In this document: piece after piece, positions 12,372 to 24,612 of the stretch
How the letters are laid out: each line of letters opens with the position of its first letter
Position numbering within the stretch: the stretch's first letter is position 1
Source: Diogma glabrata
Taxonomy: Eukaryota; Arthropoda; Insecta; Diptera; Cylindrotomidae
Assembly (NCBI GenBank): GCA_963693315.1
Contig: OY856186.1
Coordinates: 372,584,850 to 372,648,849 of the forward strand
Reading direction: 5' to 3'
DNA: 64,000 nucleotides
Made by a program: the position numbers and the translations under genes
Notes under the pieces: generated by a model
The model's database searches: none
What the model saw: only the letters and a program-made list of their open reading frames with translations
Told to the model about the DNA's origin: nothing

Positions 12372-13239
12372 GATTCTGGTTCAATGAGAAAAATGAAGTG
12401 GAATGGAATTATTATTTATCTCGAATTTTGATTTCTAGCTAAATAATTCCATTCCACTAATTGGTATTCTCGTTCTCTTTTCGAGATATTCTTTTTAGGC
12501 CAAGTTCTAAACTAGTACAAATTTCTGAAAATGAAATTCATCTGTCAGTTTATTGACTTGTTTTTATTTGTGTTTCTTTCGATAGCCAGTTTACAAGTTA
12601 TGCTATAGATTTTAGTTGTAAAATTATTCCTTAGAATTAAATAAATAGTGTATTTGAATAAATAGTGTATTTTGTCACATCGTCCCATTTCCCTATTTCC
12701 GTCTGCCTTATCAAATCTGCGAGAAGCATACAAAACAATATGTTTTGTATATAAATTAAATAAATAATTTAATTTTTCTAAAATAGTTATTGATAAATAA
12801 TAAAATATCGTTAGCTCCCACGCGCTAAATCCACATATTCTTTTGGCATGATTACTTGAACTTGGGCGCAAGCGGATTTTTTTAATTTTTTTAAGGGTAA
12901 ATTAAGTAAATTTAGTATAAGGGACAGTGATCTGTTTATCTTATAAGCACATAGGAAATAGGGATGGTAGATTTTGTAGAAGGAACATATCTTGGTGCCT
13001 AAGTAGATATCTTTTTGATTTATCGTAGCTTTTTTTGACATTTTGTTCTTCATTTTTGTCCGTCTATACTAAATTTCAAAGCAATTAATCGCATTTCGTC
13101 TAAAAATTCGTTGACGAGATAATTTGACAGTTCATTCCACAAATGCGGAATTTATTTTCTCATTCCACTGAATCTGAATGCAAAAATCCCATTTAGTACG
13201 AAATCTCATTCCACGAAATAATCCCATACAACTAGAATC
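12372..13239 (+). mobile_element. Harbinger-like non-autonomous element, copy D
   Basis: Begins GATTCTGGTTCAATGAGAAA and ends ACAACTAGAATC. It is 868 bp and nearly the reverse complement of copy A, 4.4 kb away. Unlike copy C it lacks the transposase exon and carries the A-type interior instead. The inverted A/D pair could form a long hairpin transcript. Confidence 0.6.
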
Positions 13240-13829
13240 TAGCTACAGACCATTTTTTACTTTTGATGAAGTGAATACAAAAATATATAACATTCTGTGG
13301 AATGTCGTACCTATACTCTCTTAATTGGTTAAACTATATTGTAAATAAGTTCGAATAATAATAGGATAAGTTAAAGATGATCTCCTACTCTGACGAGTAG
13401 TGACGACTGACGAACAAATTACAAGAGGTGAATTCTTTAAATATCTAAAGATAGTAATGTAAGCTTTTGGTTATGGAAGAGTTGTCCAGGTGATGATACT
13501 TGATGGAGTTGTCCGGGCGATGATACTTCATGGAGTTGGTTTTATTAATACAGCTATAGTGGCTATGGTATAATTGTCCAGATGATGAATCTTGATCGCA
13601 ACTTTTAAATATTACTATACAACTTCATATATCCAAAGAGGAATAAATACAATGCAACAGCTCCATAGACTTCTCTTTCGATCGATTTAATTTTAAATAA
13701 ATATATCACATTCTTAACTACCATCCATTCTAATCTTTTTGCCAAACTGAACTTAACAAAATTATAAAGTGACATAAAACAACATTTGGCGGACATTTTA
13801 CTTCCAGCTGTCGTAATATAGCAACACTT
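13240..13829. other. Unassigned AT-rich stretch
   Basis: A short near-repeat of GATGATACTTGATGGAGTTG occurs twice at about 13490-13540. Nothing else was recognised. Confidence 0.5.
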
Positions 13830-13941
13830 TGTAGGACCTTTGGTTCTACACCTCTGCCAATATAATTTAAGAAACCGTAAAATTATTGGATCCTTGTACG
13901 ATAGTGGTTAATAAAATATAGTTTAACTTATAACTATACAA
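13830..13941 (+). repeat. Probable 5' LTR of a CsRn1/Kamikaze-like Gypsy element
   Basis: Begins TGTAGGACC and ends in ATACA, directly before a primer binding site. No second LTR was found next to the far end of the element. A related stretch (GTTGGTTCTACACCTCTGC) lies at about 17898. The boundary at the left is judged from the TGT start only. Confidence 0.5.
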
Positions 13942-13942
13942 T

Positions 13943-13960
13943 TGGTAACCCCGACGTGAT
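13943..13960 (+). other. Primer binding site, tRNA-Trp type
   Basis: TGGTAACCCCGACGTGAT differs at one base from the complement of the 3' end of eukaryotic tRNA-Trp (TGGTGACCCCGACGTGAT). tRNA-Trp priming is characteristic of the CsRn1 clade of Gypsy elements, which agrees with the integrase signature downstream. Confidence 0.75.
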
Positions 13961-14009
13961 CACAGAAAAATATCAAAAACCACAAAATTCACTTGAGAAG
14001 AACATTTGA

Positions 14010-15045
14010 ATGAGGTCTCGTCTTGTCCATTGGGAAACACCAGCCATCAGGCCAGGAGATCGCCATAATCCTCTAGATACTCGTCATTTTAACGAAGCTC
14101 CAGCCGATCTAGAGAAAAATCATCGTCATTCCGTAACCTTTGCTGGTTCCACCAAACAATTGGACCGAGGGCAACACGATGTAGGAAAATATGCCTACAA
14201 ATCGTCTGACTCTACTTAAACACCAAACTCGATAAACTACCGAGTGCCAGCGTAAATTCGGCTAGCGCTGGGGTACAGACTTCAAGCCGTCTATTCATCC
14301 GGTGCAAAAACACCAAACTTTAATTCCTCATCGACGCGGGCGCTGACGCCGATCTCATGTCAACTTATTCGAATTTAGTTCAAGACGAACACCATGTCCT
14401 TCCAGTCGCTAATGGATCTCAGCGTTTTAGTTTTCAGAATTTTCAGCGTTTTATAGACGAAGTGGTCAAAGGACTTGGCTTCGTATTTGTGTATAATGAC
14501 GATGGTATGGCAAGTAATTCCCATGAGGAACACCATAAACATTTACTCCTCCTTTTTCAAATATTTACTGATTTTAATATTCAAATCAAACTTCCTAAGT
14601 GCGTATTTGGTGCACAATCTTTTGGTTTCTTAAGCCATGAACTCACAAAGGATGGAGTAAAACCCTCTCTGGATAGAATCATGCCAATCCAAGATTTTTC
14701 TCAGACATCATCAGTTCGACAAGTTCTTGGATTTTTTTGAACCGATTTGGTGCAAGACCTCGACTAACGCATTACGTCCATATATTCCTAAGCCCCTGAG
14801 ACGATATATTTTTGATTTACTACACAATCTTTCCCATTTTGGAATAAGAGCGTCGCGAAAAATGGTCACAAAACGATACTTATAGCCGTAAATGAATGTT
14901 GACGTTGGATTTTGGTTCAAGACATGCTTACCATGTCAAAAATTCAACGTTCACCATCACACTCATTCTGAATTCGGATAGATCCCTGTCCCCACGACCA
15001 TATTTGAGCATATTCACATTAATTCGGTAGGTATTTTACCCCCTT
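14010..15045 (+). pseudogene. Decayed CsRn1/Kamikaze-like gag-pol: protease, reverse transcriptase and integrase zinc-finger relics
   Basis: Three pol pieces can be read. A protease piece with FLIDAGAD (14324-14347; normally DTGAD, so a key Thr is changed) follows an in-frame TAA at 14321. A reverse transcriptase C-terminal piece (about 14420-14740) has FQRFIDEV and VYNDDG, where Y-x-D-D has Asn at x, followed by KCVFGAQSFGFLSHE. An integrase HHCC region (14760-15045) reads PYIPKPLRRYIFDLLHN, SHFGIRASRKMV and CLPCQKFNVHHH. A large deletion joins protease to the middle of reverse transcriptase. A possible gag remnant lies at 14010-14219. Stops and frame changes make it non-functional. Confidence 0.8.
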
Positions 15046-15465
15046 TGTTGTTGTTATTGTTGTAGCGACGAGTTTGGTGCTAATCCTCCGGCTCCATGTC
15101 CAGGTTCTGGAACTCTGCTACTGCTCTTGGGTGGTACCATAAATCTTCCTTCGTCAAGTTGGTTGAATTTTCAGGACATCTGATCAGGTGGTCTACATCG
15201 TGCGGCATGCCCTCACATGCGGGACACTTGTCAATAATTTCAGGATTAGCTCCGTCATGTAGTTGTTTAGAATGCGTGACAAACCGAATCTTAGTTGATC
15301 TAGGATGAATCTGGTGCTACGAGGTAGCTGGACCACTTCAGCAGCGACTTTTGGTGGTTTTCTATCTAGAATTCGATTTGGGGCGTAGTTCCTAATAACG
15401 TCTTCAACAGTATAAAGTATTTTTAAGCCTTTTCTATAACGTCGTCAAAGTTACCTGTTACTTGG
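15046..15465 (-). mobile_element. 5'-truncated LINE 3' end inserted in the integrase
   Basis: Read on the minus strand, the frame shows LPRSTRFILDQLRFGLSR, then after a frameshift CPACEGMPHDVDHLIRCP and LWYHPRAVAEFQNL, then a stop and a (CAA/TAACAA)-rich tail at the 15046 end. The C-x2-C...H-x4-H/C pattern followed by a DLW tail is typical of the C-terminus of Jockey-superfamily LINE ORF2 proteins. Flanking TTTACCCCCTT (about 15035-15045) and TTTACCACCTT (15466-15476) look like an 11-bp target duplication. This makes the insertion younger than the host Gypsy element. Confidence 0.75.
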
Positions 15466-16021
15466 TTTACCACCTTCTCATGGAAATAGCGTTCTGATGG
15501 ATATCGCCATATCCTGACGACCATTGATGGTTTCACCCGATGGCCTGTAGTCATCCCTTTAGAAGATTGAACAGATGAAGCAGTTGCAAAAGCTTTCGTT
15601 TCAAATTTTGAATCGAAGTTATTTCAAGAATTGATAAATATCATTGGTTCTCAAAGACTACAGACGACGGCTTACAACCCAATGAATTAGTTAAAAAATT
15701 CCATAGACAGTTTACATCATCTCTAAAATCTTATGAAAATACAATAAATTGGAGTGATACACTCTACATTGTCATGTTACCCATTTGGACTTTGATCAAA
15801 TCTGACATAGGATGTACTCCTCTGGATCTTGTATAAGGACAAAACCTCGAATCATCAGATTTGGTTGGCCATTTAAAACAATGGATGCAATACTTAATAC
15901 CGAAAGATACCCGGAAGAATCCACAAAAGAACATTTACATTCAAAAAATCTCACGGAATGCGACTGCATTTTCATCAGGGTAAATAAAGTTAAAACAAGC
16001 TTATCACCAACATATGAATAG
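15466..16021 (+). pseudogene. Integrase core and C-terminus of the CsRn1-like element, resumed after the LINE
   Basis: Recognisable pieces in changing frames are YRHILTTIDGFTRWPVVIP (15508-15570), GSQRLQTTAYNP (15645-15685), LKKFHRQFTSSLKSYENT (15690-15750) and, near 15950-16020, CDCIFIRVNKVKTSLSPTYE. They follow the order of the DDE core and the C-terminal region of CsRn1-clade integrases. Several stops and frameshifts are present, including a TGA at about 15570. No 3' LTR follows, so the 3' end is lost. Confidence 0.75.
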
Positions 16022-16082
16022 GCTACAGGCTTATCACCAACTTATCACCAGACAAAGTAATCAGACGCTTCCGAAAAAGTTT

Positions 16083-16520
16083 TGTTATTGAAATAAAAGG
16101 AAAGAATTACTTCGGTCTGAAAGACCTCAGTATTACATTCTCGAGCCAAAAGTGAAATTCTTACCCCCACTTTTTTGGCATCTCTCGACGTTTTAGGACC
16201 TACTGATTCTAAAAACACAAAAAAAAAATGTATGTCTGTCTGCCGGCCGGCCGTCACAACCGACGAAATGTAAAAAACCGCTGGAGGGTTTTCAAAAATT
16301 TTTTTTTCTGAAAATAGGCATACTCAATGGGAAGAGCCGAAAGGACGATGTGTTCGATAACTGTACCGGAACTGTGTTGAAGAAAATCGTCAATGGTCGG
16401 GATTGGTATGTGAGACCAAAAATTAGATTATTGCATTATAACTTTGTCAACAAAATGTTGTCAAGTGTGTCAAAAAAATGATTTCATTTTGTTTTTACTC
16501 AACTTTTGGAAAAAAAAATG
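16083..16520. repeat. Repeat family X, copy 1
   Basis: Shares GAGCCAAAAG, GAAATTCTTACCCCCACTTT, ATGTATGTCTGTCTGCCGGC and GAAAGGACGATGTGT with 31500-31790. The GC-rich CCGGCCGGCC core stands out from the AT-rich surroundings. At 31.8 kb the same family directly precedes a transposase relic, so it may be the 5' part of that transposon. Confidence 0.65.
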
Positions 16521-16559
16521 ACATTAATTATTTGTTTGACATGAAGTGTTATGAACATA

Positions 16560-17345
16560 AAATTGGATATAGACATTTTTGATTTTGTTATATTTTTTGA
16601 AATATTTTTGGAATTTTGAAAAAAGTTTGTATGTTTGATTTTGTTATAATTTTTGCGGTATTCTTAGAATTCTGGAAAATGTTTTTTGAATTTTTGATTT
16701 GGAAAAAGTTTCAATTTTTGATTTTCTAATATTTTTTGTGTTTTGAAAAAAATTTGTATTTTTGATTTTGTTATAATTTTTGAAATAATTTTTGGAATTT
16801 TAAAAAAAGTTTTTTATTTTTGATTTTGTTATAATTTTTGAAATATTTTTAGAATTTTTGAAAAAGTCTGAATTTTTGAGTTTGTGAATTAAGAAGTTTT
16901 GCAATAATTTTAGAATTTTTGAAGACAGTTTCAATTTTTGATTTTGTAAGAATTTTCGGAATATTTTTAGAATTTTAAAATAGGTTAAATGTTTGATTTT
17001 ATTATAATTTTTGGAATTTTGAAAAAGTTTGTACTTTGATTTTGATATAATTTTTGGAATATTTTAAGAATTTTGAAAAAAGTTTGAATTTTTGAATTAT
17101 GAATTTTTGCAATATTTTGAAAAAATTTTAATTTTTGCTTTTATTATAATTTTTGGAATTTTGAAAAACATTTGTATTTTTGATTTTGTTATAATTTTTG
17201 CAATTTTTTAAGAATATTGGAAAAGGTTTCAATTTTCGATTTTGTAATAATTTTTGGGATGTTTTTAAAACTTAAAAAAAAAATTTTTTTAATTTTATTT
17301 TAATTTTTAGAATATTTTTGGAATTTTGAAAGAAATATGATTTTT
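16560..17345. repeat. Imperfect tandem repeat, ~55-65-bp unit (GAATTTTGAAAAAAGTTTG...)
   Basis: About a dozen degenerate units contain TTTTTGATTTTGTTATAATT, then TTTGGAATATTTTTAGAATT and TTGAAAAAAGTTTG. A shorter array of the same unit lies at 36960-37200, and both arrays are followed by CTCGAAA(C/T)GCTAAA(C/T)GGAGAG and the same flank to about 17700/37420. This is therefore the core of a dispersed repeat family. Confidence 0.8.
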
Positions 17346-17700
17346 TGATATTCTAATATTTTCTCGAAACGCTAAACGGAGAGGTTTTTGAGTAGTTTGC
17401 TGGGTATATCATCTTTTCACTAAGTTATATTAATTTATGATCTGTTATAATTTTCCGGTAACGTATTAATATTTCGTGTAATATATTTCTAAACAGAGGT
17501 AAAAAAATACTTGTACTTTAACAAAGAGTTTTATGTTTGATATACATCGCTGCCCAAAACTAAAAACAATGTCTGCATAAAAGTTTTTTGCCGAAAACTA
17601 TATCAAAATTCTTAACCCGGACCGAAGTCTTGATATCTCAGAGCTGTGGGATTTCAGCCCCTCCATATTTTCTATTTCAATTGACAGACTTAAACCAGCT
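17345..17700. repeat. Dispersed repeat flank shared with 37200-37420
   Basis: TTTTTGAGTAGTTTGCTG, TTAATTTATGATCTGTT, TTTCCGG(T/C)AACGTATT and CTTGATATCTCAGAGCT recur in the same order at 37215-37380. No coding potential is seen. Confidence 0.7.
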
Positions 17701-17889
17701 TACATGATTGACGAAATTGCTCACCAGCCAGAAGCAAAAAAAGTTAGATTTCGGCTTACTTAATATTTTTTTTCTTATATGAATTAATAGTCAAACTTTA
17801 ATTTCAGGGAAGAATTTAATAAATTTTTTTTATTTATTTACTTTTTTTTCTCTCAATAAAAATAGATCTATATATATTTTATTTTTCAA

Positions 17890-18050
17890 TGTAAAGGAGT
17901 TCGGTACAACCGTTGGTTCTACACCTCTGCTAACCAATTTGAAGTAGTTACATTTCGTTTTTGAGTGAATATTCTTTTGTGGGTAACATTTCTTTTTTCC
18001 TACCAGGAGCTGAACTTTTTTCAACTACGGTGCTTACACCGAGGGGGCAA
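17890..18050 (+). repeat. Possible LTR fragment related to the CsRn1-like LTR
   Basis: GTTGGTTCTACACCTCTGC at about 17908-17926 matches the 5' LTR segment at 13841. The stretch then continues to CAACTACGGTGCTTACACCG without internal pol sequence. It could be a degraded solo LTR of a relative. Confidence 0.3.
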
Positions 18051-18229
18051 AAAATAAATGAACAACGTAACACAGTGCATAAGTAAATTTTCGACTATTT
18101 ATGTTTTTAATGGAACTGGAAATTATCGATAGAAATTAATTTTACGAATTTTATAAATTAAACACTCTAGAAATTTTAAACGAAACAAACAGCCAAGTGT
18201 TAAAAATTATATTTCTGTATTTTGTGAGA

Positions 18230-18400
18230 AGAGGAGTGGGGAGATGAAAAACACTTTTTGACTCATATGAGAGAGGTGTCATTTGAAAGAGCACCTATTT
18301 TAAAAAACGTTGCATTGTATTTTTGCAGTCCACAGTTTTCAATTATTTTAAATTTTTAATTGAAATAATAAGGTATTTTCCAATATAACTATTTAATTTA
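18230..18400 (+). repeat. Repeat containing GGTGTCATxTGAAAGAGCAC
   Basis: The unit GGTGTCATTTGAAAGAGCAC, followed by TTTTAAAAAACGTTG and CCACAGTTTTCAATTATT, also occurs at about 20888 and 21058 (the latter followed by GTGCACAGTTTTTGAATTATT). The copies flank the Penelope-like element on both sides. This is probably a dispersed satellite-like repeat. Confidence 0.7.
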
Positions 18401-18452
18401 ATTATATTTATAAATTATATTTTTTTATAAATAATTTATAAAAAAGTCTTGA

Positions 18453-19803
18453 GCATGTGCAAAATGGTTAGTTAAAGAACTTAAAATTCTACCAAAATTT
18501 AAAACCCTATCGATAAGGAATTTATTTGAGTTTGTTGATAAAATTAAAGATATCCAATTAGAAAATGATGAGATAATGGTTTCTTTTGATGTTGTTTCTT
18601 TATTTCCATCAATACCTGTACAAGATGCTTTGAATGCACTACATGAACATTTGAATAATTGTGATGTTCCTTTGGAAAAATTAAATGTTTATAAGGAAAT
18701 TGCTATTTGTTGTATGGATCAAAATTTTTTTCAATATCAAAATGAATTTTATGAAATTTTAAATGGAACAGCAATGGGTAATTCTTTATCTCCTTTATTA
18801 GCTGAATTGTTTATGGCATGTTTTGAAATTTTTTTGTTACATTCTCAAACATTACCGAGGGTATGGTTACGTTATGTTGATGATGTTTTTGCTATTGCTA
18901 AAAATGTTGACATAGATACATTAATGAATACTATAAACACACAATGTGATAGTATAAAATTCACAAAAGAAATTGAAAATGAAGGTAAAATTGTTTTTCT
19001 TGATTTAATGTTAGAGAGAGTGAATGATAAAATTGATATATCCATATACCATAAAGATATGAGTACCTTAAGATATATAACATCAGATTCACACTGTCCT
19101 GTTCAAAACAAATTAGCTGTTTTCCACTCAATGATACATAAACTTATTAGACTTCCATTATCAATTAAAAATTATAAAAGAGAATATGAAAGAATTAAAA
19201 CAGTTGCTGTCAAAAATGGATATAATGAGACAATGGTAGGTTGGTATCCAAACATTCTAAAAAAATTTCAAGATCTAATATGACAACACTATTTTCCCAG
19301 AATTCTCGTTTGTCAAACAATGAACAAAACAAACGTGTTTGTTTGACATATGCACCAAAAATAACAAATAAACTTAAAAAAAGTTTAAAAAACATAAAAT
19401 GGATATTGTGTTTTGTAATAAGGAACAGTTAAAACATAAATTAGGATCAACTAAAGATAAAACACATGATCATGATAAAGTTGGTATTTATGAACTATGA
19501 TGTGGAGATTGCAACAAAAAATATTATGGGCAGACACGTAGGGGTTTGAAGAAGCGTTTCAAAGAACATGCTGCATACATCAAAACAAACCAACCAAATA
19601 AGTCTGCAATAGCAAAACATGTTTTGGAAAATCAACATTTAAATTTTTCAATCAATAATATGAAGTTGAAGAAGGAGGTGCTCGACAACAATAAATTGGA
19701 TGCTTTTGAATCCCTTTATATGCATAAAGACATCAATGCAATTAACATTGATAAAGGCAACATAAATTCCGATTTATTTAATTTATTTGCAAACCATTTT
19801 TAA
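18453..19803 (+). pseudogene. Penelope-like element: reverse transcriptase plus GIY-YIG endonuclease relic
   Basis: A 5'-truncated reverse transcriptase runs 18453-19283. It has SFDVVSLFPSIP, a GTAMGNSLSPLLAE block and the catalytic RYVDDVFAI (about 18870-18895). Then, in other frames, come LTYAPKITNKLKKSLK and KHKLGSTKD, followed by the GIY-YIG endonuclease: VGIYEL, CGDCNKKYYGQTRRGLKKRF and EHAAYIKT (19478-19590). Frameshifts near 19270 and 19400 and an in-frame TGA at about 19497, just after GIYEL, disable it. Reverse transcriptase followed by GIY-YIG is diagnostic of Penelope-like elements. The frame closes at 19803 with NLFANHF. Confidence 0.9.
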
Positions 19804-19859
19804 ACCTGTTAGACTTTGTTTTTATTTTTATTTAAATTTTTTCATATAGTCCCTGGGCC

Positions 19860-20410
19860 TTCACCTACTTAATTTTGTGATTACCACATATTTTATACTT
19901 CGTAAGACGCTTGTCCCTGACGAGTCCTACAACTTTTTTATCTGCCATTTTCCTTGACTCGGCCGCTTTTTCCCTAGGGAAACTCCGAAACATGGCGATT
20001 TCCCGGGGTCTTGTATATTTATTACCATAATTTTGTTATCTATTATAGGGGGTGGAAATTTGTTTTAGAAAACGAGGGTAAATTTGTCCGACAAAAAATT
20101 GTCTGCTTTTGTCGAGTCCGACAACTCAAACTGGTCAAAATACCAGGGTATTGAAAATCAAACACCACAAAACTAGTTTTCACAGGATTGTTTAACAAAA
20201 GTTAGTGAAATTGAAGGGTCATATTGTCCGACAAATTTTCGGCCGCGTTTTTTCAGTCCGACGACTGGAAGTCGGAATTATGGCGGGGTAGTGTTTATTG
20301 ATTACCACATGTCGGACAAAATGAAACACGATAAAAAACCATTTGCCATTATAAAAAATCGAGTTGTCCGACAAAAATATAGCCGCGGTCGGCCAGTCCG
20401 ACAAGAAAAT
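19860..20410. repeat. ~140-bp-spaced repeat array with GTCCGACAA motifs, cut by the gap
   Basis: TTGTCCGACAA occurs at about 20088, 20225 and 20365, each followed 30-45 bases later by (C/G)AGTCCGAC and a GCCGCG-type core. An inverted GTCGGACAA lies at about 20310, and GATTACCACAT recurs at about 19881 and 20298. A degraded unit (CTTGTCCCTGACGAGTCC) is at about 19910. Spacing near 138-140 bp suggests a tandem satellite or subterminal repeats of a transposon. The array runs straight into the unsequenced gap. Confidence 0.6.
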
Positions 20411-20610
20411 NNNNNNNNNNNNNNNNNNNNNNNNNNNNNNNNNNNNNNNNNNNNNNNNNNNNNNNNNNNNNNNNNNNNNNNNNNNNNNNNNNNNNNNNNN
20501 NNNNNNNNNNNNNNNNNNNNNNNNNNNNNNNNNNNNNNNNNNNNNNNNNNNNNNNNNNNNNNNNNNNNNNNNNNNNNNNNNNNNNNNNNNNNNNNNNNNN
20601 NNNNNNNNNN
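20411..20610. other. Assembly gap (200 N)
   Basis: A run of 200 unknown bases, a size typical of a placeholder. It follows the GTCCGACAA repeat, which probably caused the break. Confidence 0.99.
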
Positions 20611-20859
20611 GAAAGGGCTTGAGTTCAGTATCCTTTAAAATGCATTTTAGAATTTTTCATACCACAGTTTTTTGAATAAAATTTAATAATAGCGTTTTTT
20701 CATGTTTTGTTTCGCTACTAAGTTCCGAACCTATGTAATAAAAAAAGTTTAAAAGTCTTTGAAAACATAGAAAAAGTGGTAACTTTTGAACGAAAAATAT
20801 AAGGAAGTGTAAAATACGCATAATCTTGTTTATTAAAGGGGTGGGAATGAGAAGAGGGA

Positions 20860-21145
20860 AAAACACCATTTAAAACCCAGTCATGTGGGATGTCAAATGA
20901 AAGAGCACTTAATTTAAAAAACATTCCAATTTTTTTTAGAATTTTACCGTTGATAAACCCTGAACGAAAACTATGGCGAAGTGTCATATAATTATTCTTC
21001 TGTATTTTGAGGGGGCAAGATTTGGTGAATAAAATCATTTTTGATCCTAACGAGCGGGGTGTCATATGAAAGAGCACTTAATTTAAGAAACATTGTAAAT
21101 TTTTTTAGAACTTTACGGTGCACAGTTTTTGAATTATTGTCAATT
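20860..21145 (+). repeat. Two tandem units of the GGTGTCATATGAAAGAGCAC repeat
   Basis: Units near 20888 and 21058 share GTCAxATGAAAGAGCACTTA, ATTTAA(A/G)AAACATT and TTTTTTTAGAA(T/C)TTTAC, with a period of about 170 bp. They are homologous to 18270-18400 across the Penelope-like element. Confidence 0.75.
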
Positions 21146-21581
21146 TTTTATTTGATTGTTATTTGAATTCATAAGTATATTTTCCAATTTAAACCATTTA
21201 CAGTTGGTGTAATTGAATCTCTCTTTAATATTTAACGAGATGTAATATTTTGTGTATAATTTGAATCAATTTTCAAATGATTTTGCTATAGAAATTTACA
21301 AGTAAAAAATCATTTTTATGTGCCAATGGTCTACCAATATAAAAAATCCACAACACAACTTTATTTAAATTATTTCTGTCAGTTTGTTGTTTTACTTTCA
21401 CGGAACCCTCAGCGATCGAATTTTATTCGTACTTGACTGACTTTTTGTGCAGTAGTCTATTTTTCTTTAATTTTTTATAGTCGTTGAAACCAGGAAATAA
21501 AAACGTGTTGTAAATTATCGCTAAAGCTAGAACAGGAGCAAGTAAAACTAAAACTATACTAAACGAATTTCATAGACTTTT

Positions 21582-23222
<1,641 letters not shown>

Positions 23223-23393
23223 ATATCTATTCTTATTATTTATGCGGAAGCTTAATTGAAAGCAATGAGTATATTGTTTTTAATTTTTACTTCAGTAAAC
23301 ACATGCGGCTCTACTTTAGATTATTTGAACGGTTTTGATTTGTTTTAATTTAATAATTTAATAGTCTAATTACTATTAACCAAATGGAAATTA

Positions 23394-24431
23394 CAGTAAA
23401 AGCCCAGTTATCCGGAATGCTCGGGGATTAGATCTTGCCGGAAAATCGAAAATATTTTGTTAGGATTTTCGTCAGCATATTTTTTAATAAAATACTAGAA
23501 ACTTATTTTTGTATATGTATTTCATGTTGTTTATAACATTGATGGCATATAATATTTGATACAAATACAAAAATAAGTAAATGAAATAAATAATAAGAAT
23601 GTTTTAAAATGTTAAATATTTTAAAAATCAAATAAAATTTTTTTTTTTTAATTAAAAGTGTTGTGTAGTAGGTATTACAAAATGTGTCACAACAACACAT
23701 AGATACCTTTTAAGTCCCACAACAACATGCGTCTTGAGATGTTGGTGAACGCTTTTTTAAAATCTTTGTGGATTGAAGCACTCGAGACTATTGATTCGGG
23801 CAAAGCATTCCATTTGTACGATGTACGCACGTACAAAGGACAACGTACGTGCGTACAAAGAAATCTCTTTGCATTTTATTACTTTGACAGTGAGTAATCG
23901 ATACAGATTGACTGTTTGCACAAACCGATTGACGAGTTAAACGGGGAAAAATATATGTCTGAGGCATTATGGACCTGATTTCATCCGAGCATTGCTGGTG
24001 ATGATATTTATAAAAAACAACGAGATCAGTAACAGTGCGACGATGTTTTAGGGAATCAAGATTTAATGTTAAGTTTCGATCACCAACAATTCGTATAGCA
24101 CGCTTTTTGAAGAGTCCAAAAGAGCTAGAATGGTAACAGATGCAGCCCAAACTTGACAACAATTATATATACTCCATTCAAGGACGAATATAGGACTTAC
24201 AAATGTGGAGTAATTGATGCGAAGTAAAATATTTTTTACATCTATTGAAGAGCCCGAGTTTTCTCGATGTGCTCTTTGCCATGGCCATTATATGATCGTT
24301 CCAGAGTGAATTTCTTTTGAATTCCCAAACAAAAAAACATATTTCTTGCTAAACAGGAAAAAATTCAAAAATTAAAATTCCGGTTAAATGAATATTCGGT
24401 TAATTGGATGTCGGATAAACGGGCTATTACT
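23394..24431. mobile_element. pogo/Tigger-like MITE hosting a LINE fragment
   Basis: Left end CAGTAAAAGCCCAGTTATCC (preceded by TA at 23392-23393). Right end, inverted, GTCGGATAAACGGGCTATTACT near 24410-24431. A CAGTNNAxxCCCGxTTATCCG terminal repeat with TA target is characteristic of pogo/Tigger elements. Most of the interior is a younger LINE (23640-24306, minus). No pogo transposase is present. Confidence 0.65.
23640..24306 (-). pseudogene. 5'-truncated CR1/Jockey-type LINE, C-terminal ORF2 and poly-A end
   Basis: On the minus strand: WNDHIMAMAKSTSRKLGLF and HQLLHICKSYIRP (24306-24180). After frame changes come FKKRAIRIVGDRNLTLNLDS, LKHRRTVTDLVVFYKYHHQ and QRDFFVRTYV (24120-23850), then an NPQRF-KKSVHQHL-type tail. 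The WKPHI...RPxMEY / RAxRLIGD / LxHRRxVxxLxxFYKYxxG series is the usual region after the reverse transcriptase in Jockey/CR1 LINEs. A T-run at 23638-23650 on the plus strand is the poly-A tail. Frameshifts near 24165 and 23800 disable it. The same 3' end occurs at 25997-26125 and 40558-40680. Confidence 0.8.
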
Positions 24432-24612
24432 CAATCACTTTTATGTATACAACAACAACAGTTTTTATTTTAAACTTTGCAAATTGACCATGAAATTTCT
24501 ATCACAAAAAACAATCAAACTCAAATTAAACATGAAATTATATAACTTATCTGACACAAAATTAAATCCAATAAATAATTATAATTTTATGATTCTATGT
24601 ATATTCACTCAC

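Noticed and set aside
20291..20675. Reading frames across the N run
   Set aside because: They exist only because unknown bases were translated as X.
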